From Coniella vitis (taxonomy: Eukaryota > Ascomycota > Sordariomycetes > Diaporthales > Schizoparmaceae): a stretch of DNA of 64,000 nucleotides. Under the pieces are notes generated by a model. The model did not search any database and was not told the origin of the DNA. It saw only the letters and a list, made by a program, of their open reading frames with translations. Position numbers and translations under genes: made by a program. Below, one piece after another: positions 1 through 10,162 of the stretch (positions within the stretch are counted from its first letter, which is position 1; every line of letters starts with the position of its first letter). Where the stretch lies: positions 868,001 through 932,000 of the forward strand of contig WUJK01000010.1 in assembly GCA_011317545.1 (NCBI GenBank), in the 5' to 3' direction.

Positions 1-1
1 C

Positions 2-1711
2 AAGTCCGACCACGAACAAGTTTTGGCCGGTTTCGCACCCTTTATGCGAAGCTGTGCCATCGTTCCTCAAGCAACGGGAGAGCTGGTCTTGATGAGACAG
101 TCCTGTCTGCTGCAGTGTCTCAACGTCCTCATCGAAGACATTCTGGAAGAATCAGAAACCCGTGACAAGAAGCAAAGATCCAAAAAGTCCGACAAAGCCG
201 TGACAGAGGCCATATCCAAGCTGACGTTTCGAGAGACGCCCGTCAAGCTCACACTTCCAGATCTGGTGGCCAGCGCGCGGGACCAAAAGGCCGATCTTGA
301 GGACTATATTGCTCTACTCTCAACGGAGCCTGTTGTCCTATCCCATGCCGTCAACGTCTGGTTTTTCAGCCAACCAGAACTCCTGGCCGATGAAAAAGGG
401 CGCACCTTGCCGTTCCATACCGACAAATACATTAGTGCTGCCTTCTTCAACACCGTCCACACGGCGATCCAGGGCGCTGCCATCTGGAACTACCTCAGCC
501 GCCTCCTTGATCTGCTTCAGAAACCCGGACTCAATAAGGGGCTGAAGGCCATTCTTCTCCAAGAACTGTCAAATACTTGCCATATCGAATTCGGGCGCGT
601 CCAAGCTGTTTTCAAGCGATATGTCCAGAGAGGCATTGGCGCGAAGCGATTCAAGAGGATTTCCAACGTGTCCGACGTTGTCGGCGGCCCGCGTGTGGCC
701 ATGAAGGGGGACCCGAAACCTCTACTACGGGACGACCCTCAGCTACACTACCTGCTGAGTCTTTGCCTCCCTGCGACGAACGCATCGAAGGCGACCGATC
801 ACCTGAAGAAGCTGAGCGACCTCCATAAAGCCCATTCTGCAGAGCGTGAGAAGATGGACGAAATGGAAATTGACTCACTGGCTGACTTGGCTGTGATCGT
901 TGCGTTCGTTCAGAACCTGTCCCAAGCGGTTTCGATGCCGTCTTTCTCCCGTGTCAAGGGGCAGACTTTCGTGTCCAGATTGCAAGATCTGGAAGCTGAA
1001 CTAAATCTCCTGTCAAAGCAGATTGACTTGCGCGATTTTGTTGTTCCTATCGACAACCTCTTGGAACCGGGCAAGGCTGAGCTCGCCTTGAAGGCACTTG
1101 ATGAGTTTGTTGTCGAAAGAGCCGGAACCAAAATGGGTCTGTTGTACCAAGACTTGGTGGAGGAGTGCCTCGCCGACATCCAACAACAGCATGAAGACAC
1201 ACAAAAGAAGCTCCAACAGGAAAGCAAGGCCGAAGGCACGCTGCATTCCCTTCCAGATGACCGGGAACAGGAAAAGCGAGTGGAGCTGCGCAAGGCGAAA
1301 GCAAAGACGCGCCCAGAACACCCACCCATCTACGAATTTGCAGAACGCGAAAAGTTTCTCGACTCCAAACAGCACATGACCGCATCTGAGACTTACCAAG
1401 TGACACCATCGACAATGGAAGTCTTCACCACAATGTTCGACCAATCCCTCCAGCGCGGTCCCGTGAATTGGACAGCTTTTGAAGCGGCCATGGCGGACTT
1501 GGGATTCTCGGTCATACCAAAGTATGGCTCGGTCTTCACCTTTTACCCCCCAGAAACATGGAACGCCAAGGAGCCATTCACGGTCCATCGACCACATGGG
1601 CCCAAGATTGAAGGGTATAAGTTGCTCGTTGTTGCACAAAGGCTACGCCGAGTGTATGGATGGAGCGAACGGAGCTTTGAGGCTGTCGCCCGTACTGGGC
1701 GTGAAGGCTGA
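2..1711 (+). CDS. Fungal protein of unknown function with HicA-like C-terminal domain (5' end outside window)
   Basis: The frame is open from base 2 to a TGA at 1709-1711, about 569 residues, and runs off the left edge, so the N-terminus is missing. No ATG near the edge is convincing. The middle is alpha-helical and charged, with a Lys/Glu/Gln-rich segment (about residues 400-430) that may be coiled coil. The last ~70 residues resemble the fungal version of the HicA/dsRBD-like fold: a hydrophobic GSVFTF strand, then an HRPHG motif, then a helix ending in YGW. Large fungal proteins with a DUF6604-type N-terminus often end this way; that N-terminus would lie outside the window, so this link is inference. 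No catalytic site can be named. The coding call is solid; the function is unknown. Confidence 0.8.
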   Translation, partial: KSDHEQVLAGFAPFMRSCAIVPQATGELVLMRQSCLLQCLNVLIEDILEESETRDKKQRSKKSDKAVTEAISKLTFRETPVKLTLPDLVASARDQKADLEDYIALLSTEPVVLSHAVNVWFFSQPELLADEKGRTLPFHTDKYISAAFFNTVHTAIQGAAIWNYLSRLLDLLQKPGLNKGLKAILLQELSNTCHIEFGRVQAVFKRYVQRGIGAKRFKRISNVSDVVGGPRVAMKGDPKPLLRDDPQLHYLLSLCLPATNASKATDHLKKLSDLHKAHSAEREKMDEMEIDSLADLAVIVAFVQNLSQAVSMPSFSRVKGQTFVSRLQDLEAELNLLSKQIDLRDFVVPIDNLLEPGKAELALKALDEFVVERAGTKMGLLYQDLVEECLADIQQQHEDTQKKLQQESKAEGTLHSLPDDREQEKRVELRKAKAKTRPEHPPIYEFAEREKFLDSKQHMTASETYQVTPSTMEVFTTMFDQSLQRGPVNWTAFEAAMADLGFSVIPKYGSVFTFYPPETWNAKEPFTVHRPHGPKIEGYKLLVVAQRLRRVYGWSERSFEAVARTGREG

Positions 1712-2238
1712 GTGTTTTCAGGTACCTAAGTATGGCTGGAGAATTGTTGAGAATGTACTTGGGAGACAACGAAGGATGTTGCTCAAGAGCCTAGAATGTA
1801 ATGCGCGGCTCTCTTTGTTGAAACTGAAAAGGCACAGTATGTATTCTTGTATTAAAAAAAGAGTGACTGGAATCATGGAAGAAGCAACAGCAACGCCCAC
1901 ATCCAGGAGTGGTGAGCACAAGCAACCTTTGGCAGTCGGAGCACTTGTTCCACCGAGCCGAGCCGTACAACTGGCGTGCTAGGTGCTGGAGTACAGCGCT
2001 ATCCCACCGTAGATAGACGCTATAACGCGTAGCTCAGCCCTAGAGCAGCGGCTTCCCCAGGGCTATGCCACCGTCTACGACTTGTCCGGTATGCAGCTTG
2101 CATGAAGTCTATTCTGCAACTTCACTCACACTCACCAGCGCAAACACGGCGGACAACACGGCGGCGGAGGCTGCCATGCTACCAAATTTGACTGTACACC
2201 ATTCTTTCATGTCTCATCGCACCATGTCATAGCCTCTA
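1712..2238. other. Intergenic
   Basis: No coding or RNA gene is recognised. It carries the 3' flank of the preceding gene and the upstream flank of the broken gene starting at 2239. Confidence 0.5.
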
Positions 2239-2301
2239 ATGGCGCCAAAAACGAACCCACTCAAGCGACGGCGTCTCAACGGAGTATCCCCGATGCGAAG
2301 C

Positions 2302-2329
2302 GAGCCGCGTGTTGCGAGCCGCGTGTTGC
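2302..2329 (+). repeat. 14-bp perfect tandem duplication
   Basis: GAGCCGCGTGTTGC occurs twice in direct succession inside a coding-like frame. Fourteen is not a multiple of three, so it shifts the reading frame. Confidence 0.95.
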
Positions 2330-3241
2330 GAGCGAGTCGTCCTCTCAACCTTGCGAGGCTTTGCAACAGCAGCTGCCAAACGCCGAGGACTCCTCTCCAA
2401 ACTACAACGCACCAGTCTTTGCCCTACTGCCAGAATCAGACTCGGGCTTTGGATTAGCAAGCTCAAACCTACCAGCAGCAGCAGCAGTAGCAGGAGAAGG
2501 AGGAACAGCAGCACAACTCCAACCACGACCACCACGGCCTCAGCCCCCACAACCTCAGTCCGTGCCGATAGGATGGGGTCCCATGGCCCACCCCGAGAAC
2601 ATGACCATGTCCTTGCATGAGGCTCTGGAGCTGCTTGATCCGACTGACCGCATGCCACATGATCTATATGTCATCCTTGCGTGGGCGGCTGCCGCGCACC
2701 CAGACGTGGGCGAGATGCTCGACATGTTTGCGCGTAGTGCACGAGAACGTCTGGCATTGGCCCCTGAGGAAAATGCTGCCGTTGAGGCTGCTTTGCCACA
2801 ACAGCCAGAGCAGCAGCAAGCTGTGGTTACCGTTCAGCGATTCGAGCCTATTGATTTATCGGAGGAGGACACTAGCATCCGCCTTAATGGGGCGACGGTA
2901 ACGAGTACAATGGCTTCTGTCGAAGTTGAGACGGTAAGCGCCATACCACAGCGAAAAGAAAGAGCAGAAAACCACCGCCAGATGAAACAAGGGAAGACAA
3001 AGAAAAGCGGGAAAGACTAGCAGCCTTGCGACGGGCACGACGAGAGGCCAAAGCCTTGCTCGCCTCTGAGAAGAAAGCGCAGAAGATTGCGTCGTCCGTT
3101 ACCAAGCCCGTCGACGACAAGGACTTTGGCTACCTTGTACACCGCGCTACCGTGGAAATGGGGTGGACTGGCCAGTACGCGGACGAGCTGGACCCGCACC
3201 GGGCGCCGCGGTACTCGCGCATTGCGCTGCGCAAAGAAGCG

Positions 3242-3243
<2 letters not shown>

Positions 3244-3294
<51 letters not shown>
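3244..3294 (+). repeat. 51-nt poly(T) tract
   Basis: An uninterrupted run of 51 T lies inside the broken gene. No flanking direct repeat is evident, so a retroposed poly(A) tail cannot be shown. Assembly artefact is an alternative. Confidence 0.9.
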
Positions 3295-3295
<1 letters not shown>

Positions 3296-4005
3296 GCACA
3301 ATAAAGGGGTTATTGTGCGGGACAATCTCAAGTGGATAGCAGAAGCAGCTCATGAATGATACGAGAGCCGACAAGGTCACGTTTCGGACGCGGCGGAACG
3401 GACTTGCGGCGATGCGCGACATTACTCGTATTGTGGTGGTTGACACGACCGGCCTGGGTGAGGATTTGAGGCAGCACTGGTGGGATGCGCTGCTGCAGAA
3501 TTTCAAGAAGGTCATGGCTTTCCTTTCATACGGAGAGCTGGATAATCTGCGGAAAGAGAACGACGGGCAGTGGGTACGGGAGCTGAAAAGCCTTGTCCGC
3601 GAGGTGAGAGAGCGCAAGCTGAGCGATGCGTTGCTAATGGAGATCCTGAGGACGATCGACTCCCGTGCTCGTGATGATCTGGAATCTCTAGCCGAAGCAT
3701 CTGAGCGCGAAGAAGAGGCTCGACCTGCAATACCTGCAGCGGTAAAGAGCGTGAACAGGCCTCGAAAGCGCCGTGTCGCCACTCCGGATGAAGAAGAAAC
3801 AGAGGAGGAGGTCGAAGAGACGTCAGATGAAGAATCTAGCGACGAAGACGGCGGGTCAGACTCAGACTCTCCAGGAGACAGTTCCGAGGAGTCATCCTCC
3901 TTTGCGGATGATTTCCGGGAAACACAAGCTATCGACGCTTGTTCTCAAGGTCTTCAATTAGCATTGACGGGATCACAGCATTGCCATATCCTCGCTAAGC
4001 AATGA

Positions 4006-4703
4006 AAGGCGTGGTCGGCACTGCTAATCATCAACTTCACTTTTCAGGCGTAGCCTCGTCCTCACAGTCTATTTAGAGGCCACCACACATTGCGTCGCCG
4101 GATGCCTGTCGTAGTGTCTACTCCGGGTTTACAGTTTTAGGCTCGATCGATGGATTTCTCATCCATCAACCAAAGTACCGAGCCTCCGCCCCAACATCCG
4201 GAGAAGGATGCAAGAGTGACATCAGCACAGTCAGTGTTGCACACAACCAAAGGCCCAGCTCCAGTGGGACGCCGTAAGACAAAAATATTCGCTCCCCTTC
4301 CTTGCGATTCCTACTCATGCGCATCCCAGCTTTCCCTAATTTGCGCATGCTCACGCACTTCTGCACTACTTCTAAAAACTTCAGAGTAAGCAGAGAGAAC
4401 GAGACTGCGTGTTTGTTGCAAATCTTCCAAAAACCGCAAAGCGCGATTTCACTGGAATGGGATGTTGGTCATCTTTTTTGCTTCTTCTAATATCTTCTGG
4501 TCTGTCTAGTCTTATACCCACTTACTTGGAGCTTGACGCTTTTTTTGTCCGTTTTTGATCTGTCCCATCAGTCGTTCATCTTTTTCTTTGCACAGCATTT
4601 CTGTTTGAGACGACGCCTTTGTTTGCTTTCCAGTACGAGAAAACAACGGAGAGCACGACCCGACCAAACCTGTGGCCACGTTACCCACCATTTTCCTCGC
4701 ACA
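4006..4703. other. Intergenic / upstream region of the small Cys-tailed protein gene
   Basis: No gene seen. The last ~200 bases are pyrimidine-rich (runs such as GCTTTTTTTG and CTTTTTCTTTG), as in many fungal promoters and 5' leaders. Confidence 0.5.
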
Positions 4704-5099
4704 ATGGACGAGCCGGTCATACCTACGCCGCCTGCAGCGGGCTCTCTTCCCCAGCGACCGTCTGCTGCCCATCTACATGATGACGACGATGACAAGACCG
4801 CCAACAATGCTCCGCGAATGGCAAGCAACACGATCAAGACCTGCAGCAGCAGTAGTGCCAGCAGCGACAGCAGCAGAGTACCCTACCTCAAACAAGAGCC
4901 CATTCACATGCTGCAGCTGCAGCAACACCAGCCAAAAGAACAACAACCTTCCGCCTCCACCACATATGACTCCGCCGCAGACCTTCGCGGCGGAAGTGGA
5001 CGAAGACAACAATCTCGGAGCACCAGCTGCGGCGAGTGTTGTCTATACTGCTGCGGCATTGTCGTGTTGATCAAATGTCTCGACGGCATATGCGGGTAA
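4704..5099 (+). CDS. Small protein with cysteine-rich, membrane-anchor-like C-terminus
   Basis: 131 residues, single exon. The ATG at 4704 (context CGCACAATGG) is chosen because the open frame upstream (from 4533) looks like pyrimidine-rich leader. Residues 1-105 are hydrophilic and low complexity: a DDDDD run, Ser runs, and Gln-rich HMLQLQQHQ, so probably disordered. The last ~23 residues carry CGECCLYCCG followed by a short hydrophobic segment and CLDGICG. This clustered-Cys tail resembles CYSTM-type or palmitoylated tail-anchor modules of small fungal and plant stress proteins. The membrane or lipid-anchor role is inferred from that pattern. There is no signal peptide. Coding is likely because the low-complexity body and Cys tail are in one frame. 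Confidence 0.65.
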   Translation: MDEPVIPTPPAAGSLPQRPSAAHLHDDDDDKTANNAPRMASNTIKTCSSSSASSDSSRVPYLKQEPIHMLQLQQHQPKEQQPSASTTYDSAADLRGGSGRRQQSRSTSCGECCLYCCGIVVLIKCLDGICG

Positions 5100-7412
5100 T
5101 GAGACGGGGGGTCACTGGAGGGTGGGAGCATTGAGCTCGATCACAACTTAATGAATGAATGTACTAACAAAACGAACGGGAATCTGTTGGGGAAGAATGG
5201 AAAAAACATGGAAGGGCGTCATGGATTTGACAATTGGGCGATATGTTGAGACTGCTTTGGTGCTTTTGTTTTGCAGCACGCCAGCTTCCCTAGCTGCTTT
5301 TCCGGTCGCATCTTGGGGGAAATGAATGAGTCTGGTGATCGGTTTTTGGCAAAATTGGTATCGGCCGTCCCTCGTTAGTCTTAAGACGAAGCTAGTCTTG
5401 TCTCCCTGGGTGGTGGGAGCAACACACGTGCTTGGAGGCAGACGGAGGGCGACAAGCGGAGACCGAAGAGGGGCAGATTTCTGTTGACTACCTGCGATGA
5501 GAGTGACTTAGCTCAGATGCTCTCGCCTACCTATGCACATGAGCAAGCAGATGGCAAGACTGTGAGAAAGGACTGGTGGGTCTTGAACGTGTAGTACCAG
5601 CCATGGAGTTGGCATGGGTGACACCTGTGACGAGGATGCAGAGGGATATCTCCGGGAGCCTATTCTCGAGAGCCAATCCGTTGAAACAGCTTAGCAGCCC
5701 AGACAAGGTATTGAAGCAAGAGAAGCTTGGCTTGTCAGAAAGCCCTTGCGATCTGATAACTGTTCAAAGTCTGATTGATGCCATCCGGGTTATCCCGAGG
5801 AGTTGTATCATATCTGATAACCATGACTTGCTGTCGGTATCTTGACTTACACGAGAGCATGGGCCTAACATAGTACTGTATGTTTGTTAGGGTCAAAGGA
5901 TGTTCTGTTGGCCGTTTGCCAGGGAAAACCAACGGCCACCAAGGCCAGATGACCGTCCCACCACGAAAGCCAAGAGGATGAATACAAAGTTCAGCTGCTC
6001 TACTACTTTCGTGTTGTAGATCTGTATCACCTTACTTATACATAGGAACCTCTGCGAATGCTATCCCTACCAAAGTACTACTTATTGCCGAGGCACACCA
6101 CTGCGGCTCGCTGGAAGTGGCTTAGGTACCGCTTGACCGCCGAGCCTAGGCCCGCCCGCAGCCAACCAAAGGTGAGGCTCAAGAGGCAGACCGACCTGAC
6201 CGACGTAGGAAGACACACGCCAGGGTGGGAGGGACGCAAAACAGCCCAAACTTTCCCAAGGTCTTGTATTACATAGTACTTTACAACAAGATCGAACTCT
6301 TGGAAAAACCAAAACCCGGGTTTGCTCCCAACTTCTTGATTTCTGTCTTTGGGGCCCCGATACGATGCTCAAAACCCGTGGTACTTATTGATGATGACTT
6401 ATCTGGCAGCTTTGTTTTTATCAAAACCCCACTAAAAATTGCCAGCTCCGGCCTTGCTTGAGCTGCGGTCCGCCGGCGACCGGAGATAGCTGGGCTGGCT
6501 TTCGCTGGGGCTGAGTTGGTTGGGTGTCACGGTGCAAGCAACTTTCCAACGTGGCTCTGGGGACTTACAAGAACAAGCATGGCATCGTGGGAGAGGAAGC
6601 CAGAGACCGATCTATGGGATTTTCCTTTCCCTCTTCATGTTTCGGCTGCTGGCATTGCTTTATTATAATGTGTTTATATATTAAAGGTGTCTCTCTGGAA
6701 ACAAAGCCAGCTGTCTTGGGGTGTAGAGTTGCTCTCCTCGTGAAGGCTTCCAGTCATTGGGGCTTGTGATTACATGCACTTGGTTGCTATCCAGCCTTGT
6801 TTGTTCATTCCCTTATTATCTCCTGCCTCTTTGCATTCACTGCTTTTTGCCGCCGAAAAAAAAAAAGAGAAAAATACAACGAAGAAGCACAAAGATCCAA
6901 TAATGTCTACGTCACACCCAAAGCACACTCCTCCGATTGTCATGCCCAGTCACTGTCCCTGGGACAACGACTGGGAAGGGCCAGGCACAGGCATGACCTA
7001 CAGCAGCAGCAGCAGCAGCACCAGCAAAGAGAGGAGGACTCACCAATCACACGGGCCTCCTCCAAGCAGAAAAGAGACAGCCAGAGACACCATTCACTGT
7101 CACAGGAAGAGCCGGAGCCAGAGCCAGAGCCCACAGAGACCAGCCAAACGACGCAGAGCCACCACCAGTGACAAAGGTGGTCTGGGGAATCACCAGGCCC
7201 TCGACACGTCTGCTTCCTCTTCTTCTTCTTCTTCTCCTTCTTCCTCTTCTGCCTCCCCTGCTACTCCTTCTTGCACCCCCGTCACTGCCACTACTACTTT
7301 GCCTCCTCCCACAACACCGGCGCATATTCGCCATCTACACTCTGGTCCACACACACACCACCTTCCAACTCAACCACGCCGTCACCAGCTCCAGCAGCTA
7401 CAACCAGCAACC
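5100..7412. other. Long intergenic region and leader of the dehydratase gene
   Basis: No convincing gene in 5100-6770; open frames there are short and unlike proteins. It holds an exact TACATAGTAC at 6270-6279 and a 9/10 match at 5867-5876. From 6903 to 7412 the frame is open into the dehydratase, but it reads as Ser/Pro/His/Gln low complexity (CAG and TCT repeats). I treat it as leader, though an extended N-terminus starting at ATG 6903 cannot be excluded. Confidence 0.5.
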
Positions 7413-9695
7413 ATGGCCTGTAGCACCCCGTGCGACGATTGCAGCAACAGCTGTGCTCCTCCTCCTCTGATCGACATTGAGGACTACCAGGCTGAACTCG
7501 ACAAAGTCAAGGCCCGTGCCAAGCAGCTGGAAGAGACCATGAACAAGATTCGCGGCGACCTGGCTCCCAAGAAGAAGGAGGAGAACGCTGAGAAGGAGAA
7601 CACCACCACCACCACCACCACCACCACCACCAACGACAACGACAACGACAACGGAGGCAAAGATGAGAAGCCCAAGCTACGCTCCGCCAACTGGTTCAAC
7701 CGCAAGGGCGACCTGTGCATGACGGCTCTCTACGTGGAACGCCACCTCAACGCGGGTTTGACGCGTGAGGAACTCATGTCGGGCAAACCCATTATTGGCA
7801 TTGCGCAGTCGGGTTCAGACATTACACCAGTGAGATACACTTCCCAAGCCCCTGCCCCTTTGACCTCGACCATTGTTTGCTCTTTGATTCTCCTGCTGCT
7901 GCTGGTGGTGGTGATGAGAACCCCACAACTCTCTATCCTTCTCGTCCCCTCTTTCGTTCGCGTTTGAATCGACAAACGTAGCACAATCATGGCGCATCAC
8001 CCCATGGCCTTCCCCCTTCTCCCGCCCACAACACAAATCCCTTTTGAAAATCCTCATCTGACGCGTCTTCTCCTCTAGTGCAACCGTCACCATGTCGAAC
8101 TGGCCAAGCGAGTCCGCGAGGGCATCCGCTCTGCTGGTGGCATCGCGTTCGAGTTCCCCATGCACCCCATCCAAGAGAGCACCCGCCGACCCACAGCCAC
8201 CCTGGACCGCAACCTGGCCTACCTCGGCCTTGTCGAAATCATGCACTCCTACCCCTTGGACGGCTTTGTTCTGCTGACTGGCTGTGACAAGACCACCCCG
8301 GCCCTGTTGATGGCAGCTGCCACCGTCAACCTCCCGTCCATCTGCCTCAACGTCGGGCCCATGCTCAACGGCTGGGTCAACGGAAAGCGCGTCGGCTCCG
8401 GCACCGTGGTCTGGCAGGCGCGCGAGGCGCACGCGGCCGGACGCATCAGCGACAACGAGGTCATCGACATGGTCGCGAGCGGCACGCCCAGCATGGGCCA
8501 CTGCAACACCATGGGCACCGCCTCGACCATGAACGCGCTGGCCGAGGCCCTGGGCATGGCGTTGCCCGGCTCGGCCGCCATTCCCGCGCCCTACCGCGAG
8601 CGGGCCCAGGTTGCCTACGAGACGGGCGAGCGCATCGTCGCCATGGTCCACGAGGACCTGCGCCCCTGCGACATCATGACCCGTGCCGCCTTCGAGAATG
8701 CCATTGTCGTCAATACTGCCATTGGCGGCAGCACCAACGCGCCGATTCACCTGTGCGCCATAGCAAAGCACGCCGGTGTGCCGCTGGACCTGGACGACTG
8801 GGACCGCATTGGCTACACCATCCCTCTGCTGCTGAACATGCAGCCTGCCGGCGACATGCTGAGCGAGGACTACTACCGCGCCGGTGGTCTGCCTGCCATT
8901 GTCGCAGAGCTGATGAAGGCCGGCAAACTGCCCCACCCCGAGGCCATCACCTGCAACGGCAAGACCATGGGCGTCAACATGGGCGGCAAGCTCACCTGGG
9001 ACCGCCAGACCATCAAGCCCTTTGACGCTCCCGTCAAGGAGAATGCCGGCTTCGTCCATCTCAAGGGCACCCTCTTCGACTCTGCCATCATGAAGACCTC
9101 GGTCATTTCAGCCGAGTTCCGCAAGCGCTTTCTCGCCGATCCCACCGACCCCAATGCTTTTGCCTGCAAGGTTGCTGTCTTTGACGGCCCCGAGGACTAC
9201 AACGAGCGACTGGAGGAGGCCGACATTGACAGCCGCACCATTCTCGTCATGCGTGGCGTCGGTCCCCTTGGTTATCCCGGAGCCGCAGAGGTGGTCAATC
9301 GTCACGCGCCTGCTCGACTGTTGGCCCAGGGAATTGGCGACCTTCCGTGCATCGGCGACGGCCGCCAGTCGGGCACCTCTGGCTCGCCCAGCATCCTCAA
9401 TGCCACCCCCGAGGCCGCTGACGGCGGTAATCTGGCCCTGTTGCAAGACGGAGACTGTGTGCGCGTCGACTTGAACAAGCGCCGTGTGGACATTCTCTTG
9501 TCCGAGGAGGAGCTCGAGAAGCGACGCAAGGACCTCGAAGCCCAGGGAGGCTACAAGATGCCAGCCAGCCAGACCCCTTGGCAGGACATTTTCCGCCGCG
9601 AGGTTGGCGGACTGAGTGACGGCATGGTCTTGAAGCGCGCTGTCCAGTTTCAGCGCATCGCCGAGAAGTATCCCGTTCCCAGGGACAACCACTAG
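7413..9695 (+). CDS. IlvD/Edd-family dehydratase
   Basis: Exons 7413-7829 and 8079-9695; the 249-nt intron (GTGAGA..CTAG, branch-like CTGAC near 8060) joins ITP to CNRHH. Product 677 residues. IlvD/Edd enzymes dehydrate dihydroxy acids or sugar acids with an Fe-S cluster. The three family cysteines are present: C140 (TPCN), C208 (TGCDKTTPA) and C281 (MGHCNTMGTAS). The start at 7413 has a strong context (CAACCATGGCC); residues 1-85 are an extension with a coiled-coil-like helix and a Thr run, and the family core starts near SANWFNRKGD. The sequence is nearer fungal sugar-acid-dehydratase-like paralogs than the branched-chain enzyme Ilv3, and no clear mitochondrial presequence is seen. The substrate is unknown. 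Convergent with the rhomboid gene. Confidence 0.9.
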
Positions 9696-10162
9696 AGAGA
9701 AATCTTTTGTGTGTGTGTGTGTGTGTATGTGCGAGCCCTTAATGCTGAGGCTACAAGGACCAGGGGAAGATTTTGCGAAGATCATGGACTTTTGCACCGG
9801 ACGAGGCAGTCCATCATGGGGGGGGTTTGACTGAACCGTTGCGACAAGTCGAGGTATCCTTCAGATGGACGGTTAAACTAGAGTCTGCATTTGTGGTACT
9901 CACATTAATTTGTCAGAGTCCCCGAAATATATGCCTTCTCTGAATCCTCCTTCTTCTTCATTTCGTCGACTTGTCTCGTGCTCTCCCTTTGAAGTCTAAG
10001 AAATAATATGTAGACGCTATATTCAGTACACAGTACACAGTGCACGTCGCTACCTCACGACCAAGATGTGGCTCTCAACCGCAACGACATGCTTCATCAA
10101 CTGCCGGGAGATTCCCGAAAAGGGGTGCAACATGAAAGAGGGCAAAAAGAACTGCTGCCTCT
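9696..10162. other. Intergenic between convergent genes
   Basis: Shared 3' region of the dehydratase and rhomboid genes. It carries a (GT)n tract at about 9710-9726 and a G9 run near 9820. No gene seen. Confidence 0.6.

Larger units (their letters stand above)
2239..4005 (+). pseudogene. Broken gene for an acidic-tailed hypothetical protein
   Basis: A protein-like reading runs across three frames. It starts at ATG 2239. A perfect 14-bp tandem duplication (2302-2315 and 2316-2329) shifts it into the frame read to 3020; removing one copy joins the two frames exactly. Between 2930 and 3020 the protein-like reading passes to another frame that continues through a Lys/Arg/Ala-rich helical stretch. 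I found no intron of acceptable length there, so a small indel is likely. A 51-nt T run (3244-3294) then interrupts it. After that, a readable segment (DNLKWIAEAAHE) ends at a stop, and the frame ending at 4005 takes over near 3352. The C-terminus is very acidic (Glu/Asp/Ser-rich, from about 3780). No family recognised. A multi-intron gene is less likely than a decayed one, but sequencing or assembly error at homopolymers is possible. Confidence 0.55.

Noticed and set aside
7815..9059. 414-codon minus-strand frame
   Set aside because: Antisense to the IlvD/Edd dehydratase exon; its Gly/Val/His/Asp-rich composition is what GC-rich coding DNA gives on the opposite strand.
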